Shown: in pieces, positions 25,245 to 34,476 of the stretch
Layout of the letters: each line of letters opens with the position of its first letter
Numbering within the stretch: position 1 is the stretch's first letter
Origin: JAZNQN01 sp045590195
Lineage (GTDB): Bacteria > Bacillota > Clostridia > UMGS1883 > UMGS1540
Assembly: GCA_045590195.1 (NCBI GenBank)
Contig: JAZNQN010000037.1
Coordinates: forward strand, 1 to 53,844
Direction: 5' to 3'
DNA: 53,844 nt
Made by a program: the position numbers and the translations under genes
The notes under the pieces: model-generated
Databases searched by the model: none
Seen by the model: only the letters and a program-made list of their open reading frames with translations
What the model was told of the DNA's origin: nothing

Positions 25245-26516
25245 ATGTTTGTTGATGTTGCAGAAATATCTTTAATGGGCGGTAAAGGCGGAAATGGCCT
25301 TGTTTCTTTCCGCAGAGAGAAATATGTTCCTGCAGGCGGACCTGACGGGGGCGACGGTGGCAACGGCGGTAGCATTATTTTTAAGGTTGACACTTCTCTT
25401 ACTACCCTTATGGATTTCAGATATAAAAAAACATATAAAGCCCCTTCGGGCGAAGACGGAAAGGCGCTTAACTGCAGCGGAAGAGCAGGGGAAAACCTTT
25501 ATATTTTAGTGCCCGAGGGAACTGTTATAAAAGATAAGGAAACAGGCAAAATTTTAGCTGATATGACAGGCGAAGATGCAGAATTTGTTGCCGCGAAAGG
25601 TGGCAACGGCGGCTGGGGAAACCGTCATTTTGCAACGCCAACCCGTCAGGCACCTAAATTTGCAAAGCCGGGCCTTCCGGGGCAGGAAAGAGTTGTACTA
25701 CTCGAGCTCAAGCTTTTGGCAGATGTAGGGCTTGTTGGTTTTCCAAATGTAGGAAAAAGCTCGCTTTTAGCAAGAGTAAGCCAGGCAAGGCCTAAAATTG
25801 CAAACTATCATTTTACAACCTTGCAGCCTAATTTGGGCGTTGTATCCCATCTTGACAAAGCCTTTGTAATGGCAGATATTCCCGGTATTATAGAGGGCGC
25901 ATCAGAGGGCCTTGGCAGAGGGTTTGATTTTCTTCGCCATGTTGAAAGAACAAGGGTACTTTTGCACGTTGTTGATATTTCGTCTTCTGAGGGCAGAAAT
26001 CCTATGGACGATTTTACAATTATAAACAGCGAAATGGAAACATTCAGCCCCGAGCTTCTTTTGCGCCAGCAGATTGTTGTTGGAAACAAGGCAGACATTG
26101 TGTTTGACGAAGAGGCAAAAGCAGAATTTATTGAATTTGTTGAAACTTCGGGATATCGTTATTTTGAAATAAGCGCCGCAACGGGACAGGGCGTAAATGA
26201 GCTTATGGACTATGTTGTAGAAGTTCTTGATAAAATTCCGCCCCTTCCTCTTTATCAGAGCGAAATTTCAATTGATGATGAGGAAAAGGTTGACTATACC
26301 GTTTATGATATCAAGGTAGAAAACGGCGTTTACGAAATTTACGGCCCGTTTGTAGACAGGCTTATTGCCGGCGTTAACTTTGGCGATGACGAATCGGTGA
26401 ATTATTTTCACCGCTCAATTAAAAAACGCGGCATAATTGAAAAACTTGAGGAAATGGGTATTCAGGAAGGCGATACCGTTAAATTTGGCGACATTGAATT
26501 TGATTTCGTGTATTAA
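25245..26516 (+). CDS. obgE: GTPase Obg
   Basis: A 423-residue GTPase of 50S assembly and stringent response. It has a glycine-rich Obg fold (1-about 158: GGKGGNGLVSFRREKYVPAGGPDGG), a G domain with G1 GFPNVGKSSL, G3 DIPG and G4 NKAD, and a C-terminal OCT domain (about 345-423) usual in low-GC Gram-positives. AAGGAGA precedes the ATG. It heads obgE-nadD-yqeK with gaps of 9 and 23 bases. Confidence 0.97.
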   Translation: MFVDVAEISLMGGKGGNGLVSFRREKYVPAGGPDGGDGGNGGSIIFKVDTSLTTLMDFRYKKTYKAPSGEDGKALNCSGRAGENLYILVPEGTVIKDKETGKILADMTGEDAEFVAAKGGNGGWGNRHFATPTRQAPKFAKPGLPGQERVVLLELKLLADVGLVGFPNVGKSSLLARVSQARPKIANYHFTTLQPNLGVVSHLDKAFVMADIPGIIEGASEGLGRGFDFLRHVERTRVLLHVVDISSSEGRNPMDDFTIINSEMETFSPELLLRQQIVVGNKADIVFDEEAKAEFIEFVETSGYRYFEISAATGQGVNELMDYVVEVLDKIPPLPLYQSEISIDDEEKVDYTVYDIKVENGVYEIYGPFVDRLIAGVNFGDDESVNYFHRSIKKRGIIEKLEEMGIQEGDTVKFGDIEFDFVY

Positions 26517-26525
26517 GGTGTTTGT

Positions 26526-27086
26526 ATGAAAAAAATTGGTTTTCTTGGCGGAACGTTTAACCCCATACACAACGGACATATAGAAATTGCACGCATTGCG
26601 GCAAAAGCGGCAGGGCTTGAAGAAGTTATTTTAATGCCCGCAGGGCTTCCGCCGCATAAAGAGGGCAACTATGAAGAAAACGCCAATCATCGCCTTAATA
26701 TGGTGCGCCTTGCGGCAGAAGGGGAAGAAGGAATTTCGGTTTCCGATTACGAAATGAAAAAAGAGGGAAAAAGCTATTCCTACCTCACCATGGAACACTT
26801 TAAAGAGGTTTATAAAGACTGCGAGCTTTACTTTATTTTGGGGGACGAGGCTTTTTGTCAGCTTCACACATGGAAAAATCCCGAAAGGCTTAAAGCGGCA
26901 GTGAAATTTATTGTTATAAACCGCGATGGACTTTCTCTTCCGGAAGATGTAATAAAAGTGAAAATACCGCCTATTGAAATTTCGTCAACTATGATTCGAA
27001 ATCTTGTAAAAAATGGCGAAAAAGCAGAAAAATACTTAAACCCAAAGGTTTTAGAGTATATAAAGGAAAACGGCCTTTACAGATAA
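26526..27086 (+). CDS. nadD: Nicotinate-nucleotide adenylyltransferase
   Basis: A 186-residue nucleotidyltransferase making deamido-NAD from nicotinate mononucleotide and ATP. The N-terminal GGTFNPIHNGHIEIA contains the HxGH-type motif, and the C-terminal ISSTMIRN is the ISSTxIR motif. Length is typical. It lies between obgE and yqeK, a conserved order. Confidence 0.96.
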   Translation: MKKIGFLGGTFNPIHNGHIEIARIAAKAAGLEEVILMPAGLPPHKEGNYEENANHRLNMVRLAAEGEEGISVSDYEMKKEGKSYSYLTMEHFKEVYKDCELYFILGDEAFCQLHTWKNPERLKAAVKFIVINRDGLSLPEDVIKVKIPPIEISSTMIRNLVKNGEKAEKYLNPKVLEYIKENGLYR

Positions 27087-27109
27087 AATACATTTTAGGA
27101 TGTGTAAAA

Positions 27110-27691
27110 ATGACTGAACAGGAAATAATTGAAATACTTCGTACCCGTCTTAACGACCACCGCTTCCGCCACACTTTGGGCGTTATGGAAACGGCGGAAA
27201 AACTGGCTGAGGTTTATGGAGCAGACAAGAAAAAAGCCCGCCTTGCAGGGCTGCTTCATGACTGTGCAAAAAATATTCCTGCCGACGAGGCAATTGAGTA
27301 TTGCCGCCAAAACAGGGTGTTTTTAAAGGATATTTGCGTTTACGAGCCAAGCCTTATCCACGCATATCTTGGTGCGCATCTGGCAAGGGTTGAATACGGC
27401 GTTGATGACGAAGAAATTATAACCGCCATATATTATCATACAACCGGCGAAGATGATATGGATTTGCTTACAAAAATTTTGTATGTTGCAGATACAATCG
27501 AGCCAAATCGCACACAGGCAGGCGTTGAACAACTCAGAGAGAGTGCTTATCAGGACCTTGATGCTACTCTTATAAGATGTATTGATTCAACTGTAAGGCA
27601 TATTATAAATAAAGGCGGAATTTTAGACTGCGATACTATTGCGGCGAGAAACAGCCTTATAATCGAAAAAAAGAAAAACGAGAAAAAATAA
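27110..27691 (+). CDS. yqeK: YqeK family HD-domain hydrolase
   Basis: A 193-residue HD-superfamily protein with metal ligands in HRFRHTLGV, GLLHDCAKN and HAYLGA, plus a downstream Asp (ILYVADTIEPNR). YqeK proteins hydrolyse diadenosine tetraphosphate symmetrically to ADP. It follows nadD, as in most Firmicutes. Here the expected next gene, rsfS, is displaced by about 4 kb, and yqeK ends at a terminator. Confidence 0.92.
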   Translation: MTEQEIIEILRTRLNDHRFRHTLGVMETAEKLAEVYGADKKKARLAGLLHDCAKNIPADEAIEYCRQNRVFLKDICVYEPSLIHAYLGAHLARVEYGVDDEEIITAIYYHTTGEDDMDLLTKILYVADTIEPNRTQAGVEQLRESAYQDLDATLIRCIDSTVRHIINKGGILDCDTIAARNSLIIEKKKNEKK

Positions 27692-27693
27692 AG

Positions 27694-27723
27694 AAATCCC
27701 CGAAACTCTCGTTTCGGGGATTT
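27694..27723. terminator. Bidirectional terminator between yqeK and coaW
   Basis: Perfect 13-bp stem AAATCCCCGAAAC (27694-27706) / GTTTCGGGGATTT (27711-27723), loop TCTC, T tails on both strands. Confidence 0.92.
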
Positions 27724-27726
27724 TTG

Positions 27727-28539
27727 TTATAGTAAAGCCGCTCCTATTGCCGTTGCAAATATTGCGTTTTCGGGGATTATAAAATTAAGGTTATGAAGTG
27801 CGCCAACTGCGGGCAATATTTCTTTTGCCTGTGGGAAAGAGGCAAGAGTTCCCGTTACAACAACATCTTTTATATCTGTATCAAGGCAGGCGAAAACTGC
27901 CAGCATACCTGCCGTTTGAAATACTGTGTTCATAAGGCCTTTTGCAAGGTCTTCTTTTGTTGCGGCGGCGCGAAGGCGGCCAAAGTTTGCCGCAGTTACA
28001 TCGGCAGGAAGGGAAGGAATTTCGGCGTTTGAAATGTCGCCTATTGAAAGGTCAACATTATTAAGGTTTCCTTTTTCGGCAAGAGAAACAATAAAATCAA
28101 TATCGGTAGTATCGAGCATTTTGGCTGAAAGGCCGAGTAGTGTTCCGCCGCCAACGCCGCTTCCGCCGATATGACGGATGTTGCCGTTTTGTGCACGGAC
28201 AAAGGCAGTGCCTGTTCCCATACTCATAACCAGAATGTTATCTTTGCCTGAAAGCATTTTCCCGCCGCAGCCAATAGCCTCAAATTCTTTAACGCGGCAG
28301 GTTTTTATATCGTATATGTCGCCGCTTACGGCCTCGGCCCCAACGCCTGTAAGTACTATTTTTAAAACATCTTCAATTTTGAGATTATTTTTATAAAGTA
28401 TGTGGCCTATTGCACCGTAAAGAGAGGTTTTCTGATCGCCTGCTTTTACCTGCAAAGTGTCAACAATATTTTTATTTTCTGTGAGGGCTACAATTTTTGT
28501 TGTTGAGCCGCCAATATCTACTCCGAGTATAACTTTCAA
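27727..28539 (-). CDS. coaW: Type II pantothenate kinase
   Basis: 270 residues, starting at TTG 28539 (MKVILGVDIGGSTTKI). AGGTGAT lies six bases upstream; earlier in-frame codons fall in the promoter region. The ASKHA-fold ATP motif is DIGGSTTK. The Gly-rich GGSGVGGGTLLGL and the catalytic-region VLTGVGAEAV are those of PanK-II. It phosphorylates pantothenate, the first step to CoA; coaE begins at the other end of the window. It is inserted between yqeK and rsfS with its own promoter. Confidence 0.9.
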   Translation of the reverse strand: MKVILGVDIGGSTTKIVALTENKNIVDTLQVKAGDQKTSLYGAIGHILYKNNLKIEDVLKIVLTGVGAEAVSGDIYDIKTCRVKEFEAIGCGGKMLSGKDNILVMSMGTGTAFVRAQNGNIRHIGGSGVGGGTLLGLSAKMLDTTDIDFIVSLAEKGNLNNVDLSIGDISNAEIPSLPADVTAANFGRLRAAATKEDLAKGLMNTVFQTAGMLAVFACLDTDIKDVVVTGTLASFPQAKEILPAVGALHNLNFIIPENAIFATAIGAALL

Positions 28540-28557
28540 GTAAATCACCTCGCCACT

Positions 28558-28586
28558 ATTGTAGCACATATTTTTTTCTGTGTCAA
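28558..28586 (-). promoter_or_regulatory. coaW promoter
   Basis: Minus strand: TTGACA (28586-28581), 17 bp, TACAAT (28563-28558). Confidence 0.85.
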
Positions 28587-28599
28587 ACGGCGTTTTTGG

Positions 28600-28628
28600 T
28601 TGACTTTTTAGGGGGCGTGTGGTACAAT
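28600..28628 (+). promoter_or_regulatory. Promoter of the AP-fold/MFS operon
   Basis: TTGACT (28600-28605), 17 bp, TACAAT (28623-28628). It is divergent to coaW, with 13 bp between the two -35 boxes. Confidence 0.85.
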
Positions 28629-28663
28629 TTCTCTGTTGCAATATTTTAAAAGAAGGTGCAATT

Positions 28664-29380
28664 ATGAAAACAAAAGTAATGCTTATTGTGGTTGGCGGCC
28701 TTTTAAGCGAGGCTTTAATGCGTTGCCAAAATCCTTATGTGAAAGAACTTTTACAAACCTCGGTGGCAAATGTTTGCTCGAAAACAGTTTTAAACCCGGA
28801 AACTCATTTTGCCCATACTGCGCTTTTATATAGCACACCGAAAAATTACGACTGGACAGTTAAAAAGGATAGGAGCCTTTTTAATGTAATTTCGGCGGCA
28901 GGGAACAGGTGTGCGGCAATATATACGGGCAATGTTTTTACCCCTACCGGCCACGACGGTGCTGTGGACAGGCACTTTTTTGATAAAGATACCGACGGAG
29001 CAGATGCCGCAGGTGATATTATAAAAGAAAGCGATTTTACTTTTATTTATTTTGGCGGGGCATACCGCGTAGCGCAAGAAAAAGGCTATATGAGCGAAGA
29101 ATATTTAAAGGCTGTGCACGATATTTTTGGCTTTATTGAAAAAATAAGAAACGATTATCCGCTTCGCAAAATGATAATTTCCTCTGACCACGGCGGTCAC
29201 GGCAAAATTTGTGAAACAGAGTTTGACAGTGATATTACAATTCCCATAATTTTAAACAGGATATGCGGCTGGAGTGACAAGTTTTTTGACGATGCAAATA
29301 TAATTGATATTGCCCCGACGGTTGCCAAGATTTTCGGCATAGCGCCACATGGCGACTGGAAAGGAGAAGCTCTTATATGA
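28664..29380 (+). CDS. Alkaline-phosphatase-superfamily protein with degenerate metal site
   Basis: 238 residues from ATG 28664 after GAAGGTG. The fold is recognisable: an N-terminal strand VMLIVV, a nucleophile region NPETHFAHTALLYS (T47), SSDHGGHGK (D175, H176, H179) and a C-terminal DIAPTVAKIFGI...WKGEAL. Relatives start with VDG..., but here the metal-binding Asp is Gly (GG at 11-12). The usual D..GH..G segment before MSEEYL reads GGAYRVAQEKGY, without Asp or His. It may be inactive or use altered chemistry. It overlaps the MFS gene (ATGA). Confidence 0.72.
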   Translation: MKTKVMLIVVGGLLSEALMRCQNPYVKELLQTSVANVCSKTVLNPETHFAHTALLYSTPKNYDWTVKKDRSLFNVISAAGNRCAAIYTGNVFTPTGHDGAVDRHFFDKDTDGADAAGDIIKESDFTFIYFGGAYRVAQEKGYMSEEYLKAVHDIFGFIEKIRNDYPLRKMIISSDHGGHGKICETEFDSDITIPIILNRICGWSDKFFDDANIIDIAPTVAKIFGIAPHGDWKGEALI

Positions 29381-30615
29381 ACAAAAAACTTGTTGATAAA
29401 AAACACATATCGGCATTTGTAATGCTTTGTGGCCTTCTTTATGCGGTAAGTTATATTACAAGAATTAACTTTGCGGCAATCATTTCAGAAATTGTAAGAG
29501 TTGAAGGTATTACAAAAAGCGAGGCCTCCCTTGTTACTACTGCGCTTTTTATTGCTTACGGTTCGGGGCAACTTATTTTTGGCGTAATAGGAGATAAGGT
29601 AAATCCTGCAAAGCTTATTGCGGTGGGAATGGTGTGTACGGCAGTGCTGAATTTTCTTATGGGCTTTTTCTCAGGAAATATTCAGCTGATGTGTGCTATA
29701 TGGTTTTTAAACGGATTTGCTCAGGCGATTATGTGGCCGTCGCTTGTGAAAATTACCTGCGATTACCTTTCAATGGAAGAGTATAAAAAAGCGTGTATTT
29801 CAATTGGGGTTTCGTGTAATGCGGCAACTGTTGGAATATACATTGTAGCGCCGATTTTGATTGAAATAATACATTACAAATTTATATTTTTAATATGTGG
29901 AGCAGTTGGCGTTTTAATGGCCATTTTCTGGACGATGAAAATTGGAACATTTAAAGAAAAATGTGTATATACAGAAGAGGAAAATATACCTGAAGAGAAT
30001 GAAACTTTTGTAAAAACAGGAATAGGCGCAAAAATGGTTACAATTCTTGTTATAATAGGAATTGCAAGCCTTATTCACGGCATTTTAAAAGATGGTATTA
30101 CAACGTGGACTCCATCGTTTGTTCAGGAAGTTTATTCGCTGCCATCGTCTTTTTCAATTCTTATAACGGTTTTAATTCCCATATTCAGTATTATTACTCA
30201 TAAAGTAGGCGGATATATTCATAGGAAATTTATTAAAAACGAACTTTTGTGTGGCGGAGTGTTTTACGCTGTTGCGGCGATTAGCGCGTTTATTCTTACG
30301 GCAACATATAACGGAAACCCAATAATTTCTGTGTTTTTGGCGGCAATTATAACGGGGTGTATGCATGGGATTAATATAATGCTTATGTGTATGCTTCCCG
30401 GAAGGTTTGAAAAACAGGGAAAGGTTGCAACAATTTCAGGCACACTTAATTTTGTTGCGTATATCGGAAGCAGCATTTCTACATACCTGATTGCAAGTTT
30501 TGCTGAAATATATAACTGGCGCGCAACAATTTTGCTTTGGGCGATGTTTGCGGTTGTCGGTATGATTATCTGTGTAACAACAAGTAAATTTTTCAAAATA
30601 AAAGAGGATGCGTGA
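29377..30615 (+). CDS. MFS transporter, organophosphate:phosphate antiporter-like
   Basis: A 412-residue protein with 12 membrane helices. TM1 carries YAVSYITRINFAAI, resembling the YxxxYxxRxN signature of the GlpT/UhpT group. The loop between TM2 and TM3 has GVIGDKVNPAKL, the MFS motif A region, and a long charged central loop lies near 190-215. If the GlpT-like reading holds, it takes up a phosphorylated metabolite. Coupling to the phosphatase-fold gene upstream supports a phosphoester theme, which is inference. Confidence 0.8.
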   Translation: MNKKLVDKKHISAFVMLCGLLYAVSYITRINFAAIISEIVRVEGITKSEASLVTTALFIAYGSGQLIFGVIGDKVNPAKLIAVGMVCTAVLNFLMGFFSGNIQLMCAIWFLNGFAQAIMWPSLVKITCDYLSMEEYKKACISIGVSCNAATVGIYIVAPILIEIIHYKFIFLICGAVGVLMAIFWTMKIGTFKEKCVYTEEENIPEENETFVKTGIGAKMVTILVIIGIASLIHGILKDGITTWTPSFVQEVYSLPSSFSILITVLIPIFSIITHKVGGYIHRKFIKNELLCGGVFYAVAAISAFILTATYNGNPIISVFLAAIITGCMHGINIMLMCMLPGRFEKQGKVATISGTLNFVAYIGSSISTYLIASFAEIYNWRATILLWAMFAVVGMIICVTTSKFFKIKEDA

Positions 30616-30627
30616 GCGTCCTTTTTC
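30598..30627. terminator. Terminator between convergent MFS and DMT genes
   Basis: Stem AGGATGC/GCGTCCT with one G-T pair and loop GTGA, flanked by an A run and TTTTT. The MFS stop codon lies in the loop. Confidence 0.7.
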
Positions 30628-30639
30628 GTTTGTGTTTTT

Positions 30640-31512
30640 TTATTCTTTTACAGTACTTAATAAAAAAACACTGCCAAGTATTAAAACAATTCCTATAGCA
30701 GGCCATAAAGTTAACGTTTCTTTTAAAATTAAAACGCTGAAAATCGTTGCCGCCATAGGCTCTATAATTCCAAGGGCAGAGGCCGTTCCTGCAGGAATTT
30801 CTTTAAGGGAAAGGGTATAGAGAAAATAAGGCGTTATACCTGTGAAAATTCCTATGCCTACAATCAGCGGCACTGTCTGAACAGGATTTGCCGATGCTAT
30901 GCTTAAAAGCTGAGCGGGATTTGAAACGCAGGTTGCCAGTACAAACATAACGGCAAAATTATAAAAAGTAACCGTTACAGGGTTTATCTTTCTGCGCATT
31001 GCAATTTTTGTAAAGATATTATATGCGCCATAAGAAATGCCCGATAAAAATCCAAGCAAAATGCCTGCCACGCTGAACTTAAGCCCGCCTATAATTCCCG
31101 AAACCAGGCAGCAGCCTATAAGCATAAGTACAATTGAAAGTGTTTTTACTGGCGTAAGCTTTTCGGAAAGGAATAAAACGGAGTATATAAGCACATAAAT
31201 TGGCGCCGTATACATTAAAACAACCGCCGTTGAAACCGATGAGGCCTGCATTGCGGCATAGTAGCTTGAAGCCGCGCCAAACATTGAAACTCCGCTGAGT
31301 AGTACTATAAAAAGGTCGCCCGGTTTAATTTTCATAAGGGAGCGGTCTTTAATAAGTACAAAAACTAAAAGACACAAAAAAGATATTCCGCCACGCATTG
31401 CGCTCATATGGAGCGAGGAAAACTCGAAAGGGGCAAGCACATTTACAAAAAGCCCCGATGTGCCCCATAAAACCGATGCTAAAACTATAAAAACAAATGC
31501 TTTTTTCTTCAT
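30640..31512 (-). CDS. EamA/DMT superfamily permease
   Basis: 290 residues from ATG 31512 (MKKKAFVFIVLASVLWGTSG), preceded by AAAGGAG. There are ten membrane helices in two EamA repeats. The first-repeat motif is TAVVLMYTAPIYVLIYSVLFLSEKLT. The second repeat ends GTASALGIIEPMAATIFSVLILKETL, the conserved EP...A segment of RhaT/YdcZ-like exporters. The substrate is unknown. It is more neighbour-like in base composition than the DMT gene at 11532. It is the last gene of the insert between yqeK and rsfS. Confidence 0.88.
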   Translation of the reverse strand: MKKKAFVFIVLASVLWGTSGLFVNVLAPFEFSSLHMSAMRGGISFLCLLVFVLIKDRSLMKIKPGDLFIVLLSGVSMFGAASSYYAAMQASSVSTAVVLMYTAPIYVLIYSVLFLSEKLTPVKTLSIVLMLIGCCLVSGIIGGLKFSVAGILLGFLSGISYGAYNIFTKIAMRRKINPVTVTFYNFAVMFVLATCVSNPAQLLSIASANPVQTVPLIVGIGIFTGITPYFLYTLSLKEIPAGTASALGIIEPMAATIFSVLILKETLTLWPAIGIVLILGSVFLLSTVKE

Positions 31513-31542
31513 TTGTAAACTCCTTTCAAATAAACGATAACA

Positions 31543-31571
31543 ATTATATGTCAAAAGAGGAAGAAAGTCAA
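31543..31571 (-). promoter_or_regulatory. Promoter of the DMT permease
   Basis: Minus strand: TTGACT (31571-31566), 17 bp, TATAAT (31548-31543). Confidence 0.85.
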
Positions 31572-31611
31572 TAAAAAGCAAAGAAAAACGCCGATTTTTT
31601 TCAAAAAACAG

Positions 31612-31640
31612 TGGACAAGGGTAAAAAAATGTTGTATAAT
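31612..31640 (+). promoter_or_regulatory. rsfS-leuS promoter
   Basis: TGGACA (31612-31617), 17 bp, TATAAT (31635-31640). It shows that the rsfS start lies downstream of here. Confidence 0.75.
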
Positions 31641-31676
31641 AAAGTGATAGATTATCTCGGATTGGGGGATTTATGT

Positions 31677-32021
31677 TTGGAAAGCAGAGAGTTTGCCACC
31701 TTTGCGGCAGGCATATTAGATGACAAAAAGGCCGAAAGAGTAGAAGTTATCGAAATTTCCGCCCTTACAACAATTGCAGATTTTTTTGTAATTTGCAGCG
31801 GCAACACAACTACACAGGTTAAAGCCCTTTGCGACAATGTTCTGGAAAAAGCGAAGGAGCAGAATATTGAGCCTTTAAGAATTGAAGGGTATGACAGCGG
31901 AGCCTGGATTTTAGTTGATTTTGGCAGCGTTGTAGTTCACGTATTTAAAACTGATATGAGAGACTTTTACAGCCTCGACCGCCTCTGGGGCGACGGGGAA
32001 AAAGTTTCCACTGATAAATAA
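31677..32021 (+). CDS. rsfS: Ribosome silencing factor RsfS
   Basis: 114 residues from TTG 31677, chosen because GGGGGAT (31664-31670) is six bases upstream and earlier codons overlap the promoter. It begins ESREFATFAAGILDDKKAERV and has the family core ADFFVICSGNTTTQVKAL and GSVVVHVF...RDFYSLDRLWGD. RsfS binds L14 and blocks 30S-50S joining under starvation. It precedes leuS by 28 bases, as in many Firmicutes. Confidence 0.94.
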   Translation: MESREFATFAAGILDDKKAERVEVIEISALTTIADFFVICSGNTTTQVKALCDNVLEKAKEQNIEPLRIEGYDSGAWILVDFGSVVVHVFKTDMRDFYSLDRLWGDGEKVSTDK

Positions 32022-32049
32022 ATTGCATTTGCAGGATTGGAGAATTAAG

Positions 32050-34455
32050 ATGGGTTACGATTTTCAGAATATAGAAAAGAAATGGCAAAAGTACTGGGAC
32101 GACCACGATACTTTTAAAGCGGAAAACAGCTCCGAAAAGCCAAAATTTTACACTCTTGTAGAATTTCCGTATCCTTCGGGCAGTGGTATGCACGTAGGCC
32201 ACATTAAAGCATACTCAGGCCTTGAAGTTGTTTCAAGAAAAAGAAGACTTGAAGGCTACAACGTTCTTTTCCCTATCGGGTTTGATGCTTACGGCCTTCC
32301 AACAGAGAACACAGCTATTAAAACAGGTGTTCATCCAAGACAGGTTACAGATAACAACATTGTAAAATTTACAAATCAGCTTAAAAGAGTTGGTTTCTCT
32401 TTCGACTGGTCACGCGTTGTTGACACTACCGATGAAGATTACTACAAATGGACACAGTGGATTTTCCTTAAAATGTTTGAAAAGGGCCTTGTTTTCCGTG
32501 ACAAAACTTTGGTAAACTACTGCCCGAGCTGTAAGGTTGTTTTGTCAAACGAAGATTCACAGGGCGGCAAATGCGATATTTGCCATAGCGACATTGTTCA
32601 GAAAACAAAAGAGGTTTGGTATTTAAGAATTACCGAATATGCCGACAAGCTTTTGCAGGGCCTTGAAGATGTTGACTACCTTCCAAACATTAAACTTCAG
32701 CAGAGAAACTGGATTGGTAAAAGCGAAGGTGCTTTCGTAAACTTTGCTATTAAAGAAAACGATGAAAAACTTCAGGTTTACACAACACGCCCTGATACAC
32801 TTTACGGCGTAACATTTATGGTTATTGCTCCTGAACATCCTATTATTGAAAAATATAAAGATTCAATCTCTAATATTGATGCACTTGAAGAATACAAAAA
32901 AGAATGTGCTAAAAAGAGCGAATTTGAACGTACTCAGCTTGTTAAAGACAAAACAGGCGTTAAAATTGATGGCCTTACAGCTATCAATCCTATTACTGAA
33001 AAAGAAATTCCGATTTACATATCAGACTACGTTATGATGGGCTATGGTACAGGCGCAATTATGGCCGTTCCTGCACACGACAGCCGTGACTATGATTTTG
33101 CTAAAAAATTCGGCATTGATATTATCGAAGTTATAAAAGGCGGCGACATTTCAAAAGAAGCCTATACAGGCGACGGCGAAATGGTAAACTCAGGCGCCCT
33201 TAACGGAATTAAAACCAAGCAGGAAGCAATAGCTAAAATGCTTGAAATGCTTGCAGAAAAGGGCTGTGGCGAAAAAGGCGTTCAGTACAAAATGAAAGAC
33301 TGGGCCTTCAACCGCCAGAGATACTGGGGAGAGCCTATTCCGATTGTTCACTGTCCACATTGCGGAATGGTCCCGGTTCCTTATGAGGAACTTCCTTTAA
33401 GACTTCCGCCGGTTGACAATTTTGAACCCGGATCTGACGGCGAAAGCCCACTTGCAAAAATTGACAGCTTTGTAAATTGCACTTGTCCAAAATGCGGAGC
33501 GGCAGCTAAGAGAGAAACCGATACAATGCCTCAGTGGGCAGGATCATCATGGTATTTCCTCCGCTACTGCGACCCGAAAAATGATAGCGAATTTGCATCG
33601 AAAGAAGCGCTTCAGTACTGAATGCCGGTTGACTGGTATAACGGCGGTATGGAGCACGTTACCAGACATATGATTTACTCACGTTTCTGGCACAAGTTCC
33701 TTTATGACCTCGACCTTGTTCCATGCAGCGAGCCTTACGCAAAAAGAACTGCTCAGGGCCTTATTTTAGGACCTGACGGCGAAAAAATGAGTAAAAGTAA
33801 AGGTAATGTTGTTGACCCTAACGATGTTGTTGACGTTTACGGCGCCGATGTTTTGAGAGCCTATGTTCTTTTTATGGGCGACTATGAACAGGCAGCTCCA
33901 TGGAGCGAAAGCAGCATGAAGGGCTGTAAGAGATTTTTAGACAGAGTTTGGGATTTGCAGGAAAAACTTATCGATGGCGACACATACCGCGATGAAATGG
34001 TAACCTTTATGCACAAAACAATTAAAAAGGTTACGGGCGATATTGAAAGCATGAAGTTTAATACTGCTTTGGCGGCACTTATGACACTTCTTAACAAAAT
34101 TTACGAAGTTGGCAGCATTAACCGTGCAGAATATAAGAGTCTTCTTGTACTTCTTTATCCTTTTGCTCCTCACATTACTGAAGAAATTTACGAAAAGATT
34201 TACGGCGAAGTTTTGTCAGAGGGTGGCTGGGTTTCATATGACGAGAGCAAAACTCAGGACGAAACTGTTGAAATTGTAATTCAGATAAATGGCAAAATCA
34301 AAGGTAAACTCAATGTTCCTGCAAACCTTGACCGCGACGGCCTTCAGGCATTTGTAATGGAAAGCGAAGAAGGCAAAGGCGCAATCGCAGGCAAAGAAGT
34401 TGTAAAAATTATTGCAGTTCCCGGAAAACTTGTAAACATTGTTGTAAAAGGCTGA
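32050..34455 (+). CDS. leuS: Leucyl-tRNA synthetase interrupted by one in-frame TGA
   Basis: 801 codons from ATG 32050 (MGYDFQNIEKKW). HVGH (HIGH) lies at 48-51, zinc-like Cys pairs and the CP1 editing insert are present, and KMSKS corresponds to 579-583. Codon 524 (33619-33621) is TGA, where relatives have Trp in YW.PVDWYNGGMEH. The frame is otherwise open to a TGA at 34453. ATG follows the stop directly (TGAATG), so the parts would be 523 and 277 residues. Explanations are a sequencing or point change TGG to TGA, readthrough, or a two-chain enzyme as known for Aquifex LeuRS. TGA is a normal stop elsewhere in the window. Confidence 0.92.
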
Positions 34456-34476
34456 TAAAAGGAAGGAGAGCGTGTT

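Noticed and set aside
28540..28641. Longer N-terminus for coaW
   Set aside because: The extra 34 codons run through the coaW promoter; TTG 28539 has a ribosome site and matches the family start.
31611..31676. Upstream GTG start for rsfS
   Set aside because: It overlaps the promoter (TGGACA-17-TATAAT), and a good ribosome site precedes TTG 31677.
33619..33621. TGA read as Trp through an alternative genetic code
   Set aside because: TGA is the normal stop of several intact genes here (M56 gene, rnfC, rnfD, MFS gene, leuS itself), and TGG is used for Trp throughout.
33619..33621. TGA as selenocysteine
   Set aside because: The family has Trp at this site, no SECIS-like hairpin is evident just downstream, and a Sec there has no known role.
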